From DASSJT01 sp963715025 (GTDB taxonomy: Bacteria; Actinomycetota; Actinomycetes; Actinomycetales; Dermatophilaceae): DNA of 64,000 nucleotides. The first letter of the stretch is position 1; every line of letters starts with the position of its first letter. Made by a program: the position numbers and the translations under genes. The notes under the pieces were generated by a model, which was not told the DNA's origin, searched no databases, and saw only the letters and a list, made by a program, of their open reading frames with translations. This document shows, piece by piece, positions 31,590 through 40,128 of this stretch. The stretch is taken from the NCBI GenBank assembly GCA_963715025.1, contig CAVQQQ010000010.1, positions 176,064 to 240,063 of the forward strand, written 5' to 3'.

Positions 31590-32156
31590 GTGAACGGTCT
31601 GCCAGACCACACTGACGCCGAGCTGCTGGAGCTCATCGCAGCCAGCAACATGGGGGCGCTCCGTGAGTTCTACTCCCGGCACGCGCCGTGGCTCTCGCTT
31701 CGGCTGGAACGCCGGTGCAATGACCCCGACCTCGTGGCGAGCGCTTTGCAGGACTGCTTCCTGTCCGTCTGGCGGCATCCCGGGTCGTGGCGGTGGCCGG
31801 GAGCCATCGTCGTGGTCACCGTCGCGGTGGTCCTCTGGGGGATGACCAGCCTGTTTGCCGGTGTCAGCACCCGCGAGAGCCTGCTCTGGCACCTGAGTGC
31901 TCCCACCACGGTGCCGGACACTGACTTCACGGACGGTCCGTACGCCGGTAGGTGGTTCTACCGCGGATCGGCACCGTGGCGCTTCATCTACGTTGCGGGA
32001 CTGTGCGCGCTCGCTGGAATCGCCTCGGTGGCGCACGGAGCTGTCGGCGGCCGACGAAGGCGGCTGCAGCTGCTCGCCGTCGCTGCGGCGATGCTGACGG
32101 TGACCGCGCTCGTGCTCTCTGCGTACACCGGCCCGATGAACGTCAAGATTCGCTGA
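31590..32156 (+). pseudogene. Chimeric ORF: ECF sigma N-terminus fused to membrane protein C-terminus
   Basis: Residues 1-62 (DAELLELIAASNMGALREFY, HAPWLSLRLERRC, LVASALQDCFLSVWRHPGSW) match region 2 of ECF sigma factors. At residue 63 it changes abruptly into a hydrophobic protein with four spans (AIVVVTVAVVLWGMTSLFAG, FIYVAGLCALAGIASVAHG, LLAVAAAMLTVTALVLSA). No sigma region 4 is present, so it cannot act as a sigma factor. An internal deletion joining a sigma gene to the end of a downstream ABC-2-type permease is the simplest origin. The following gene starts in a TGATG overlap, so the original operon is kept at this end. Confidence 0.65.
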
Positions 32157-32773
32157 TGCAGACCGCCACACTCTTCCGGGCGGAGCTGGGGGCGGTCCGC
32201 TGGGGACCCGTCGCCGGACTCGCCGTCGGCAGTGGCGCCCTCCTCGGTGCGGACGCCGCTGGATGGCTGGGCGGGCCAGGCGGGCTCTCGCTCTGGGTGG
32301 GGCTGGGCGTGCTGGCGGCTGCACTGGCCTTCGTCATGGACGACCCCTCGAGGGCCGTGCTGGCGGCGTGCCCGGTAACCGGCCGCCAGCGCCTCGGCAT
32401 CCGGCTCGCCGTCTGGGTCGCGGGTGCGGCGGTGTGGACCAGCTACACGGCGGCGACCACACGCTGGTCCGGTTCCACCGAAGTGGACGCTAGCGCCCTG
32501 CTGGTCTCTGGTGCCGGCGTGCTGGTCCTCACCGGCACGGTTACCGTTGCCGCCCACAACCGCGCCGCTCTCGACGAGCCTGGTACCGCGGTCGGGTCCG
32601 CTGCCGTTATCGGCGTCCTCACGATGCTGATGGTGCAAAGTCGTTTGGGTGACGTCAGGCCCCTGTCCGTGACGGAGCTGACCGGCGAGAGCCGCGTCCT
32701 CTGGTCGGTGGTCATCGTGATCGCGATCGGCGCGCTCGTCTGGGCCACGAGCGACCCGTGGCGATCGGGATGA
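32156..32773 (+). CDS. Membrane protein, ABC-2-permease-like
   Basis: This 205-residue protein has about five to six hydrophobic segments, beginning TATLFRAELGAVRWGPVAGL as in ABC-2-type permeases that insert next to an ATPase. Its ATG overlaps the stop of the chimeric ORF (TGATG). No ATPase gene remains nearby, which fits loss by the same deletion. It may be an orphan subunit without function. Confidence 0.55.
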   Translation: MQTATLFRAELGAVRWGPVAGLAVGSGALLGADAAGWLGGPGGLSLWVGLGVLAAALAFVMDDPSRAVLAACPVTGRQRLGIRLAVWVAGAAVWTSYTAATTRWSGSTEVDASALLVSGAGVLVLTGTVTVAAHNRAALDEPGTAVGSAAVIGVLTMLMVQSRLGDVRPLSVTELTGESRVLWSVVIVIAIGALVWATSDPWRSG

Positions 32774-32829
32774 CGGCGCTCTCCTGAAATTGCCGGGTCT
32801 GCTGGCGGCCGGGTCGCCGGCGGACGCAA

Positions 32830-33005
32830 ACCACGACCGAGTCCCTGATCGCCAGCCTGCACGACGACGGCATGACCGCTCACGCCATTGCCCGCCATCT
32901 CAACACCAAGGCGGTGCCCACGGCATGCGGCGGCGCTGGCACCCCAGCACGGTCACCCGAGTCCTCAAGCGGGTCGAGCGCCGAGCGAACGCGAGCGCGA
33001 TATGA
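32830..33005 (+). pseudogene. Large serine recombinase fragment (Recombinase domain), frameshifted
   Basis: TTTESLIASLHDDGMTAHAI then ARHLNTKAVPTA is followed, after a -1 shift near 32925, by RRRWHPSTVTRVLKRVERRA. This matches the Recombinase domain of large serine integrases (the pattern ...IAxxLNxxGVPT...G..W.PSTV..iL). Only about 55 residues survive. Confidence 0.65.
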
Positions 33006-33156
33006 GAGCGCCTGAGCATCACGGGAGAGGCGGCGGGCGCGCTGGCCTCGCCAGCCGGGGCCGCGCGCGACGCACCCGCAGAATCTCACGACCATCACGA
33101 GGCGCGGGCATACGAACATGCGCCTACGTTGCGGCAGAAGCAGAAGGGGCGCTGAC

Positions 33157-33240
33157 ATGGCGCACATCCGGCGACCGAAGCGGAAGGACGGCAGGTCGGC
33201 CTAGGAGGTTCCCTGGCGTGATTCCGGTCGCTTTCACGGG
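33157..33240 (+). pseudogene. Integrase N-terminal remnant with amber stop
   Basis: MAHIRRPKRKDGRSA then TAG then EVPWRDSGRF matches the N-terminal AP2-like start of phage integrases (MA.IR...K.DGR.A.Y.VR.RD..GR). The stop replaces the usual Tyr. Nothing recognisable follows. It may be the lost N-terminus of the integrase at 30.6-31.3 kb or a second element. Confidence 0.5.
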
Positions 33241-33318
33241 GCCCACTCAGAGCTGCGGTCGGGGCTGTGCGGATAGAGAGCACATCGGTGCGTGAAGGCC
33301 GCGTCACGTGGCGATCGG

Positions 33319-34281
33319 TCAAGGCCTTGTCGTCGCATGATGTGTAGGTCGCCGATCTCGCCAGGTGCCACGGAGCGCACCCAAGTAGACCCCGGCGACC
33401 ACCAGGGTTCCGCCGGCGAGCAGCCCGAGACCGACCGGTTCGTGGTCGAGCCACGACGACAGCGCGATGGTGAACAGAGGGATGAGGACGAAGACGTAGT
33501 TCGCGCGCGACGCGCTCCAGTGCTTGAGCACGAGCAGTTGTAGCGAGAAGACCACCACCGACCCGATGACGGCAAGGAAGACGACCGCCGCCCACGTAGA
33601 TACATTCCGTGGCATGGCCAGGCGTTGACCGGCCACGAGCGCACCGGCTAGGAGGAGGCAGGCGGCAGTCACGGCCGCGACCGCGTTCATCGCGACTGGG
33701 TCCACGGTGGGCGACCGGCGCACCATCACCGTGGCCAGCGCCACGCATGCCACCGCACCGACCATCGCCAGTACGCTCCCCGGGGGGACCGGCTGGCCGA
33801 CTGGGCCCAATGCCACAACGCCGACGCCGACAGCCGAGATCACGGACCCGGCCAGCGCCGCTAGGGTCAGGCGTTCCTGCCGGCCGGCCACTGCGATCAG
33901 CAGAGTCACCAGGGGGACGAGGGCCAACAGGGTTTGCGCCATCCCGGCCTGGATCGTCTTCAGCGCGTAGTAGGTCAGCGCGAATGTCCCCGCCAGGCCC
34001 AACGCGCCGAAGGCCAGCGCACCCTGGAGCTGCCGCCCCCGGGGCCAGTCGAGCCGCAGGGCCAGCATCAGCCCGACCAGGACGGCTGCGGCGAGCAGGA
34101 AGCGCAGCGACGCTCCCCACAACCAGTCCAGCTCGCGGTTGCTGAAACGGATCGCCACCGCGTTCCCACTCGCCAGCAGCGTCACTCCCACGAACGCCGC
34201 GGACGCGACCCGGTCTGAGCGGTCGGCTCCCAAAGACGTACCACGGACGGGATGGCCGGGCGCCCCGCCTTGATGCCACAT
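33319..34281 (-). CDS. EamA/DMT-family transporter
   Basis: This 320-residue permease has ten predicted spans in two EamA repeats (VGVTLLASGNAVAIRFSNRE at the start; ALTYYALKTIQAGMAQTLLA; second repeat LALATVMVRRSPTVDPVAMN). The DMT family exports amino acids or metabolites; the substrate is unknown. ATG 34281 follows GGAGGGAGGG. A second EamA gene is divergent from it. Both lie in the island with few GTATGCC motifs, so acquisition by transfer is possible. Confidence 0.88.
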   Translation of the reverse strand: MWHQGGAPGHPVRGTSLGADRSDRVASAAFVGVTLLASGNAVAIRFSNRELDWLWGASLRFLLAAAVLVGLMLALRLDWPRGRQLQGALAFGALGLAGTFALTYYALKTIQAGMAQTLLALVPLVTLLIAVAGRQERLTLAALAGSVISAVGVGVVALGPVGQPVPPGSVLAMVGAVACVALATVMVRRSPTVDPVAMNAVAAVTAACLLLAGALVAGQRLAMPRNVSTWAAVVFLAVIGSVVVFSLQLLVLKHWSASRANYVFVLIPLFTIALSSWLDHEPVGLGLLAGGTLVVAGVYLGALRGTWRDRRPTHHATTRP

Positions 34282-34499
34282 GGACCCTCCCTCCGCTCGT
34301 CCACCGGCTCGGAGAAGGGGTCGGCAGGACCGAGAACTTCCTCCGACTCTGTTCCGGCCCGCGGGCTGCGTCAAGTAGCCGGCGATGTGGGCACCTTGCC
34401 GCGCTCGAGCGGTCGAGGCGGTCGAGAAAGGCAGTGCAACTGGCGCGTGGGCAGCCCCAGACGGGAGAGGCCAACCTGAGTCGCGTGCCATCATGGGGC

Positions 34500-34655
34500 A
34501 TGCCGCAGCCGTCCAACCTGGACCCGCTGCCGTCCCGGGCCATCTGCTGCGTCCCTCTCGTCCGTGCCCCGCTCAGCGCACAGAGGGCCGAGGTGCACCC
34601 CGACGACAACCTGGCCGAGGTCGTCGCGCTCACCTCGCTCCGCACGCTGGCCTGA
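34500..34655 (+). pseudogene. Possible ArsR-type regulator remnant (51 aa)
   Basis: The ORF reads AICCVPLVRAPLSAQRAEV near the start, similar to the CC.PLVR.PLS leader of ArsR regulators, but the winged helix is absent and the frame ends after 51 residues. It sits 2 nt before the EamA gene. It could instead be a short leader ORF. Low confidence. Confidence 0.25.
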
Positions 34656-34657
34656 CC

Positions 34658-35548
34658 GTGTTGCGGCGACTGCCAGCGAGCCTCGGTCTGCTGGCGGCGA
34701 CCCTGGCGTGGGGGTCAACGTTCATCGTCACCAAGCAATCGCTATCCGACATGTCGACCGCGAACTTCATGGCATGGCGCTTCGGCCTCGCCGCGGCAGT
34801 CCTGCTGGGAGCCAGACCCCGCCGGGTCGTCACCCTGACCGGCACCGATCGGCGCCATGGACTGCTGCTCGGGGGCTTCCTGGCGTGCGGGTTCCTGCTG
34901 CAGACGACCGCGCTGCACGACATCGACGCCGGACTGTCCGGCTTCCTCACCGGGACAGCGGTTCTGCTCACCCCGGTCGTGGCCTGGCTGGCTTTCGCCG
35001 AACGGATCGGCCGTGCCGGTTGGGCTGCGGTAGCCATCTGTGCCGGCGGGCTTGCCCTACTCACCAGCACCGGCGGTAGAGCCGCATCCGTCCCGGTCCT
35101 GCTCACCCTCGGTGGCGCCGCCTGCTTCGCCTGCCACATCGCCTCGCTCAGCCACTGGGCCACGCCCGAGAACGCCTACCCGCTCACCGCATGGTCGGTG
35201 GCCGTGGCCGCCATCCTCTGCGGAACCGTCGCGGTCGTCGGCACCGGACTGAGCCTCCCCCAGACGCAGGAAGCCTGGCGCTCCGTGGGATACCTCGCCA
35301 TCGTCGCGACCTGCGTCGGGTTCGTGGTCCAAGCCTGGGCACAGAGCGCCCTCACCGCCACGACTGCCGCTGTCATCATGACCATGGAGCCCGTCTTCGC
35401 CGCCCTGCTCGCCGCCGGCATCGCCGGCGAACGGCTCCCCGCAGCCGGATGGGCGGGCGGGCTGCTCGTCGTTGCCTCGATGTTCATCGCAGAGCTCGGA
35501 CCGCGCCAATGCTGCGACGCGCTCTCGCCGCGTGTGGAGTGCTGTTGA
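34658..35548 (+). CDS. EamA/DMT-family transporter
   Basis: This 296-residue ten-span permease has the EamA entry LAATLAWGSTFIVTKQSLSD and, in the second half, ATTAAVIMTMEPVFAALLA with the glycine/alanine-rich end typical of the family. GTG 34658 is chosen because it begins the first span. The substrate is unknown. It is divergent from the first EamA gene; the two share little sequence, so they are not a recent duplication. Confidence 0.88.
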   Translation: MLRRLPASLGLLAATLAWGSTFIVTKQSLSDMSTANFMAWRFGLAAAVLLGARPRRVVTLTGTDRRHGLLLGGFLACGFLLQTTALHDIDAGLSGFLTGTAVLLTPVVAWLAFAERIGRAGWAAVAICAGGLALLTSTGGRAASVPVLLTLGGAACFACHIASLSHWATPENAYPLTAWSVAVAAILCGTVAVVGTGLSLPQTQEAWRSVGYLAIVATCVGFVVQAWAQSALTATTAAVIMTMEPVFAALLAAGIAGERLPAAGWAGGLLVVASMFIAELGPRQCCDALSPRVECC

Positions 35549-35864
35549 TCAGGGGACCCTCCGGAGCGGGCCAAGGCACGACCAGGTTGGAGCGTGGGGC
35601 GCCCGTCGAGGTATGCCGGTCGTCCCGGTCCTGAGCACGGTTGCGCCTAGGTCAGTGGGCTGCGGCTGGTCCTCCGGCCGGCTGGGTGGTCATTCGACGC
35701 CGTCACGCAGTCCCCGTGCAGCCGGAACTCGGTCCGGAAGTGCGCGTCTATCTTCCGCGAAGGAACTGCCCATTCGGGGATCATGTCCGCTGAGCAACCG
35801 ACGAGGAGCGGACGGCTTCGAGCCGTCTGGGTCGAGTCCCCTGACATCCCGGAGAGGACAAGAG
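35549..35864. other. Intergenic region of about 315 nt with a hairpin
   Basis: GACGGCTTCGAGCCGTC (35811-35827) forms a 7-bp stem with a 3-nt loop upstream of the dehydrogenase. A GTATGCC heptamer is at about 35611, marking return of native-like sequence. GGAGAGG at about 35851 is the next gene's ribosome binding site. No gene is seen. Confidence 0.45.
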
Positions 35865-37037
35865 ATGGTCAGCGTTCAGGCGGCGACGTTGGTGGCGCCT
35901 CGTCAGCTAGAGATCCGGGACTACCCACTCCCCACTGAACTCGAACCGGGCGCCGTCCTCCTGCGGATGATCGCGTCCGGTATCTGCGGCACCGACAAGC
36001 ACACCTACAGAGGCGAGACCGTCCAGTACGCCGGCACGCCGATGGAGCGAACCACGCCGTTCCCGATCATTCAAGGCCACGAGAATCTCGGCGTCGTGGA
36101 GGCCATCGGGCCCGGAGGCGCCATTGCGCACGACGGCACCCCTCTCCGCGTCGGGGACCAAGTGGTGCCGGCACCCAATCGAGCATGTGGCGTGTGCCGG
36201 AACTGCCAGCGAGGCTTTCCCTACTACCTGTGCCGCAACCTGGAGAACTACGGCAACTCGCTGACTTGCGCCGAGCCACCGCACCTGTTCGGGGGCTGGT
36301 CGGAGTTCCTCTACCTGAGGCCCCGGACGCCGGTCTTCCGCGTACCGGAGGACCTCCCGTCGGAGATCGCGGTCCTGACCGAGATCTTCGCCGTCACGCA
36401 CAGCCTCGAGCGAGTTGCAGCCATCCGTCGGCCCGGTGGTTTCCTACCCGGCGACACGGTGGCAGTCGTCGGAGTCGGCTCCCTTGGCATGTCGCACCTT
36501 GTCAAAGCCGCGCTGATGGGCGCGGGCCGGGTGATCGCCGTTGACAAGTCGGCCAAGCGGCTGGCGCTGGCACGGCGCTTGGTGAACGCCGAGACCATCC
36601 TCGTCAACAGCTCCGGCGACGGCGCGGATGAGCGTGTCCGCGCTCAGGCGCTGGATCTGACCGACGGCGAGGGGGCTGACGTGGCCGTGAATGCCACCGG
36701 GTTCCCGGGCTCCTTCGCCCTGGCGGCGTCGATAGTCCGCGACGCTGGCACGATCCTCGAGGTCGGAGCGTTCGTCGACATGGGACCCGAGGCCTTCAAT
36801 CCCGCTGTGATCTGCGGCCGAAGCCTCAACGTGATGGGCATCGGAGGCGAGGACCTGCAGGCGTATGCCGGCACGCTCGCTCTGCTCGCCCGCCACCGCG
36901 ATGCGATCCCGTTCGCCGAGATGGTCTCCCACACGTTCCGCATCGCCGATGCTGCCCAGGCGGTCGAGACCTCGCTGGACGCCGACAACGCCACGAAGGT
37001 CCTCATCTCCAACGTGCTCAGCCCGAAACCGCGTTGA
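35865..37037 (+). CDS. Zinc-dependent alcohol dehydrogenase (MDR superfamily)
   Basis: This 390-residue dehydrogenase has catalytic Zn ligands in SGICGTDKHTY and QGHENLG. The structural Zn lobe is CGVCRNCQRGFPYYLC (four Cys). The nucleotide-binding fold starts at VAVVGVGSLGMSH. It oxidises an unknown alcohol or polyol with NAD(P)+. The ATG follows GGAGAGG. A convergent short-chain dehydrogenase lies downstream, so the pair may act in one sugar or alcohol pathway (inference). Confidence 0.9.
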   Translation: MVSVQAATLVAPRQLEIRDYPLPTELEPGAVLLRMIASGICGTDKHTYRGETVQYAGTPMERTTPFPIIQGHENLGVVEAIGPGGAIAHDGTPLRVGDQVVPAPNRACGVCRNCQRGFPYYLCRNLENYGNSLTCAEPPHLFGGWSEFLYLRPRTPVFRVPEDLPSEIAVLTEIFAVTHSLERVAAIRRPGGFLPGDTVAVVGVGSLGMSHLVKAALMGAGRVIAVDKSAKRLALARRLVNAETILVNSSGDGADERVRAQALDLTDGEGADVAVNATGFPGSFALAASIVRDAGTILEVGAFVDMGPEAFNPAVICGRSLNVMGIGGEDLQAYAGTLALLARHRDAIPFAEMVSHTFRIADAAQAVETSLDADNATKVLISNVLSPKPR

Positions 37038-37135
37038 GCATTCAGGAGCCGGTGCGGATCGGCCGCTGGACCGGCACGGATCCGCGACATGGCGATCGCC
37101 AGGTGGGCGAGCTGCCCGCAGCAGGCTGCTGTGCG

Positions 37136-37888
37136 TCACCCAGCCTCCAGCAACCGTCGTCGTTCGCCGCCCTCAAGGACCGCGACACGGCCGCTTAGCG
37201 AGTCATCGACGACGAAGTCCGTAACGGCAGCGGCCACATCCTCCGGAGGTATCAGGGGTGGGGTCGCGTCGCGTTCGGCGGCAGGCATCGCCGCGAACTC
37301 GTCGACAGCCCGGGGGAGTCCGATCCAATTCGGGACGACGCAGTTGACCCGCACGTTGCAGTCGCGCGCCAGGCCGGCCGCCGCCGTGGTGAACCGGATC
37401 AGACCGGCCTTCGCCGCTGCGTATTCGGGCGACCCGTAAGCAGTGACCTCCCGCCCGGCACTCGAGGAGATGTTCACGATGGATCCGCCACCGTGTCGAG
37501 CCATCAGTGGAACGCAGCGCTGCGTCATCTCCATGGGTACTGACAGGTTCAGTTCGAGGACCTTGCGCCATTCCTCGGGCGATGCCTCTGGAAACTGTCG
37601 ACCGGCCACCCCCCACCCTCCAGCGTTGTTGACCAGAATGTGTGGACCACCCAGTCCAGTGGCCAGCCCCACGACCGCCTCACGCTCGACCGCTTCGAGC
37701 ACGTCGGCATGCATGGGAACAGCCCGGCCCCCACCGTCGACGATCCGGGAACTGACGTCTTCGGCGCGATGGCGATCGCGGTCGACAACCAGAACCAGGG
37801 CACCGGCGATGCCCAGGCGTTGCGCGATGACCTCCCCAAGCCCGGATCCTGCGCCCGTCACGATCGCCACTCGACCAGAGATCTCCAT
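37136..37888 (-). CDS. Short-chain dehydrogenase/reductase
   Basis: This classical SDR of 250 residues has the cofactor motif TGAGSGLGE at residue 11, NNAG at about 91, the active Ser near IVNISSSAG and YAAAK at about 158. Asp in VVDRDRH suggests NAD+ preference. The substrate is unknown. Convergent with the Zn-alcohol dehydrogenase. Confidence 0.9.
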   Translation of the reverse strand: MEISGRVAIVTGAGSGLGEVIAQRLGIAGALVLVVDRDRHRAEDVSSRIVDGGGRAVPMHADVLEAVEREAVVGLATGLGGPHILVNNAGGWGVAGRQFPEASPEEWRKVLELNLSVPMEMTQRCVPLMARHGGGSIVNISSSAGREVTAYGSPEYAAAKAGLIRFTTAAAGLARDCNVRVNCVVPNWIGLPRAVDEFAAMPAAERDATPPLIPPEDVAAAVTDFVVDDSLSGRVAVLEGGERRRLLEAG

Positions 37889-37936
37889 GAGAGCCGAACG
37901 TAAACCCGACTGCCGACAGGCGCTCCAGAACGCGTG

Positions 37937-38452
37937 CTACGAGCGGACTTCCGCTTGCTGCTTCTCCTCAACATGCACGACTGGTGGCGCAGCAGCTGCA
38001 GCGCGCCGCTCTGCCCGTAGGAGGAGCAACATCGGCGGGACCATGGCGAGGACCCACACGGTCTCGAACCACCCGAACAGCCAGAGGGCGAGGTAGAACG
38101 CGATCACGCCGACGTAGCCTGCCTGGGTCCAGCGGCCACCGCTGACCGCCAGCACGCCCACGGTCGCCTCGAACACCGCGAGCAGGCTGATGAACAGGAC
38201 CTGGTTCGGCGCGACGACGTCACGCCACGTGTCCGTCACCCACCCGAAGTGCGCAGGATCGGCGAAGCCTGCGTAGCTCGTGCTCGTGGCCAAGTTGATG
38301 ATGTGCACCAGCGCGCCGCCCAGGACGAAGAGCACACCCACCGCGGCTCGCCCCAGATACCTCGCCCGCGTGCTCCGGCTCGCGAACAGACTCGCGACGA
38401 CCGTCGCGATGCCGCAGGCCACCCACACAATCGGCCAAATGATGCTGTCCAT
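37937..38452 (-). CDS. Membrane protein, four predicted spans
   Basis: This 171-residue protein has four hydrophobic helices (IIWPIVWVACGIATVVASLF, AAVGVLFVLGGALVHIINL, VLFISLLAVFEATVGVLAV, GVIAFYLALWLFGWFETV) and a cytoplasmic tail rich in Ala/Glu. A His in the second helix and conserved Trp residues are notable. I do not recognise the family. It lies 48 nt upstream of the SDR on the same strand. Confidence 0.7.
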   Translation of the reverse strand: MDSIIWPIVWVACGIATVVASLFASRSTRARYLGRAAVGVLFVLGGALVHIINLATSTSYAGFADPAHFGWVTDTWRDVVAPNQVLFISLLAVFEATVGVLAVSGGRWTQAGYVGVIAFYLALWLFGWFETVWVLAMVPPMLLLLRAERRAAAAAPPVVHVEEKQQAEVRS

Positions 38453-38580
38453 AGTCGCCTCCTCGTAGATCCCCCAGTTCGATCACAGCAGCGGCCGCAG
38501 GCACGGTTCAGGGGCGAACGTCCCGCTCGGCGGCGCATACTCCTAACGCGAGTTCCGCCTCCGAGCGAACAGGAGGGTCG

Positions 38581-39099
38581 TTGGGCACTCAACGGCAGCC
38601 AGGTGCCTTGACGCTGAGCGAGGACGACCGGCGGGTCCTGGCCGGGTGGGCCGCTGACTGCGCCGAGCGGACACTGCCGTTGTTCGAGGCAAAGGCCCGG
38701 GGCGATAAGCGTCCGCGCGAGGCAGTCGACGGCCTCCGGGCGTTCGCCCGGCGCGAGATGCGGATCGGCGAGCTTCGCGCGCTCTCGGCTCGCGCTCATG
38801 CGGCGGCCCGAGACGTCACGGACCCTGCCGCCGTGGCCGCGGCACGGGCGGCGGGGCAGGCTGCCGCCGTCGCACACATGGGGGCGCACGCACGCGGCGT
38901 GGTGTATGCCGTGATGGCGGCAGGTCTGGCCGCGCCAGGGAACCCGACCGCCTCCACAGCCGAGGCTCGATGGCAGCTCGAGCACGCATCGCCCGAGGTG
39001 CGCGCGGTGCTGCGGCGACTGCCGCCGCCCCCCACGGGTGCGGGGAGGCTGGCAAGCCTGATCCGAGACCTGCACGCCGGCCTCACGCAGGCCCGCTGA
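38581..39099 (+). CDS. Imm5-like putative immunity protein
   Basis: This 172-residue helical protein resembles the Imm-5-like domain: EDDRRVLAGWAADCAERTLP at the N-terminus, RPREAVDGLRAFARRE next, then an Ala-rich helix AAARAAGQAAAVAHMGAHAR and a C-terminal GRLASLIRDLHAG-like end. Imm5 proteins are predicted antidotes to polymorphic toxins. No toxin or secretion gene is adjacent, so it may protect against neighbours' toxins or have another role. The TTG start at 38581 follows AGGAGG. Confidence 0.6.
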   Translation: MGTQRQPGALTLSEDDRRVLAGWAADCAERTLPLFEAKARGDKRPREAVDGLRAFARREMRIGELRALSARAHAAARDVTDPAAVAAARAAGQAAAVAHMGAHARGVVYAVMAAGLAAPGNPTASTAEARWQLEHASPEVRAVLRRLPPPPTGAGRLASLIRDLHAGLTQAR

Positions 39100-39207
39100 T
39101 ACTCGCCGCCTTCGAGACGCTTGGCGAGCGGGATGCCGGCCAGCCGCCTCCCCGGGGACCTCCGGCTGGGCGATCACGCGGCATACCTCAGGAAATTTGT
39201 GAGAATT

Positions 39208-39240
39208 TAGATGTCGTGTAATCTAGTTACACGACATCTA
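39208..39240. promoter_or_regulatory. Perfect 33-bp operator upstream of the MBL-marR operon
   Basis: TAGATGTCGTGTAA (39208-39221), TCTAG, and TTACACGACATCTA (39227-39240) form a perfect inverted repeat with 14-bp arms. TGTAAT (39217-39222) within it may be the -10. It ends 12 nt before the ATG. The MarR protein encoded second in the operon is the obvious candidate ligand-responsive repressor. Confidence 0.85.
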
Positions 39241-39252
39241 CTGGAGGAAGAG

Positions 39253-40128
39253 ATGACCGCTGAACCCATTTCCCGCGTGTCGGTTCTGAGCACCGGCTCG
39301 GTCTCGATCCGACCCGAGCACGTCGGACCGACGTGGAAGAACACCTACTTCTGGCTGGCCACCTCACGGCGGTGGACGGCGCCGCTGCCGATCAACGTGT
39401 ACGTGATCGAGCACCGCGACGGGCTCGTCCTGTTCGACACCGGCCAGGACCGCGCCTCGGTCACCGATCCCTCCTACTTCCCGGGCGGGCTGAGCGGGCT
39501 CGTCTTCTCCCGGCTGGCGAGGTTCGACATTGGTCCGAACGAGACCCTCGAGCGTCGCGTGCGGCAGCTTGGCTACCACCTTGGCGACATCGATACCGCT
39601 GTGCTCTCGCACCTTCACCAGGACCACATCGGCGGCCTTCCGGAGCTGCACAGGTCCGAGGTGGTGATCAGCCGGGACGAGTGGGACTCGCTGGCGAAGC
39701 CGTTCGCCGAGGCCCGCGGGCTGCTCCGGTCGCACATCGAGCTGCCGGGGCTTCGCTGGCGCCAGGTCACCCCGGAGCCGCTGGGCAACCCTGAGCTAGC
39801 GCCCTTCACGAATGGGCACGACCTGTTCGGCGACGGCAGCCTGGTGCTCCTGCCGACACCGGGCCACACCCCCGGCTCGATGTCGATGCTCGTGCGCCGC
39901 ACCGGCCGACCACCGCTGCTGCTCGTCGGCGATTTGACCTACGACGCCGACCTGCTCGCAGCCGGTCTGCTGCCCGGTGTCGGCAACAAGCGGCTGATGC
40001 GCCCCGCCGTCACCGCGGTCAACGCCTTGCGCGAGCATCTGCCGGGACTAGTGGTGCTCGCCGCTCACGACCCCAACGCGGCGGCGCTCCTGGCGGCGAC
40101 CGAGGAGCACGAGACAATCCGGCCATGA
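39253..40128 (+). CDS. N-acyl-homoserine-lactonase-like MBL-fold hydrolase
   Basis: This 291-residue metallo-beta-lactamase-fold enzyme has the binuclear metal motif SHLHQDHIGG (HxHxDH) at about 118, a third His in TPGHTPGSMS and Asp in VGDLTYDAD. The start INVYVIEHRDGLVLFDTG is typical of the AHL-lactonase branch. It would hydrolyse a lactone or similar ester. The ATG follows GGAGGAAGAG. Co-transcribed with marR and under a perfect operator, it is likely induced by its substrate. Confidence 0.85.
   Translation: MTAEPISRVSVLSTGSVSIRPEHVGPTWKNTYFWLATSRRWTAPLPINVYVIEHRDGLVLFDTGQDRASVTDPSYFPGGLSGLVFSRLARFDIGPNETLERRVRQLGYHLGDIDTAVLSHLHQDHIGGLPELHRSEVVISRDEWDSLAKPFAEARGLLRSHIELPGLRWRQVTPEPLGNPELAPFTNGHDLFGDGSLVLLPTPGHTPGSMSMLVRRTGRPPLLLVGDLTYDADLLAAGLLPGVGNKRLMRPAVTAVNALREHLPGLVVLAAHDPNAAALLAATEEHETIRP

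Noticed and set aside
35826..35846. T-arm-like sequence (GGGTCGAGTCCCC) as the second attachment site for the tRNA-Lys element
   Set aside because: It matches only about 11 bases of the tRNA 3' end with mismatches and lacks the acceptor part; too weak to call attR.
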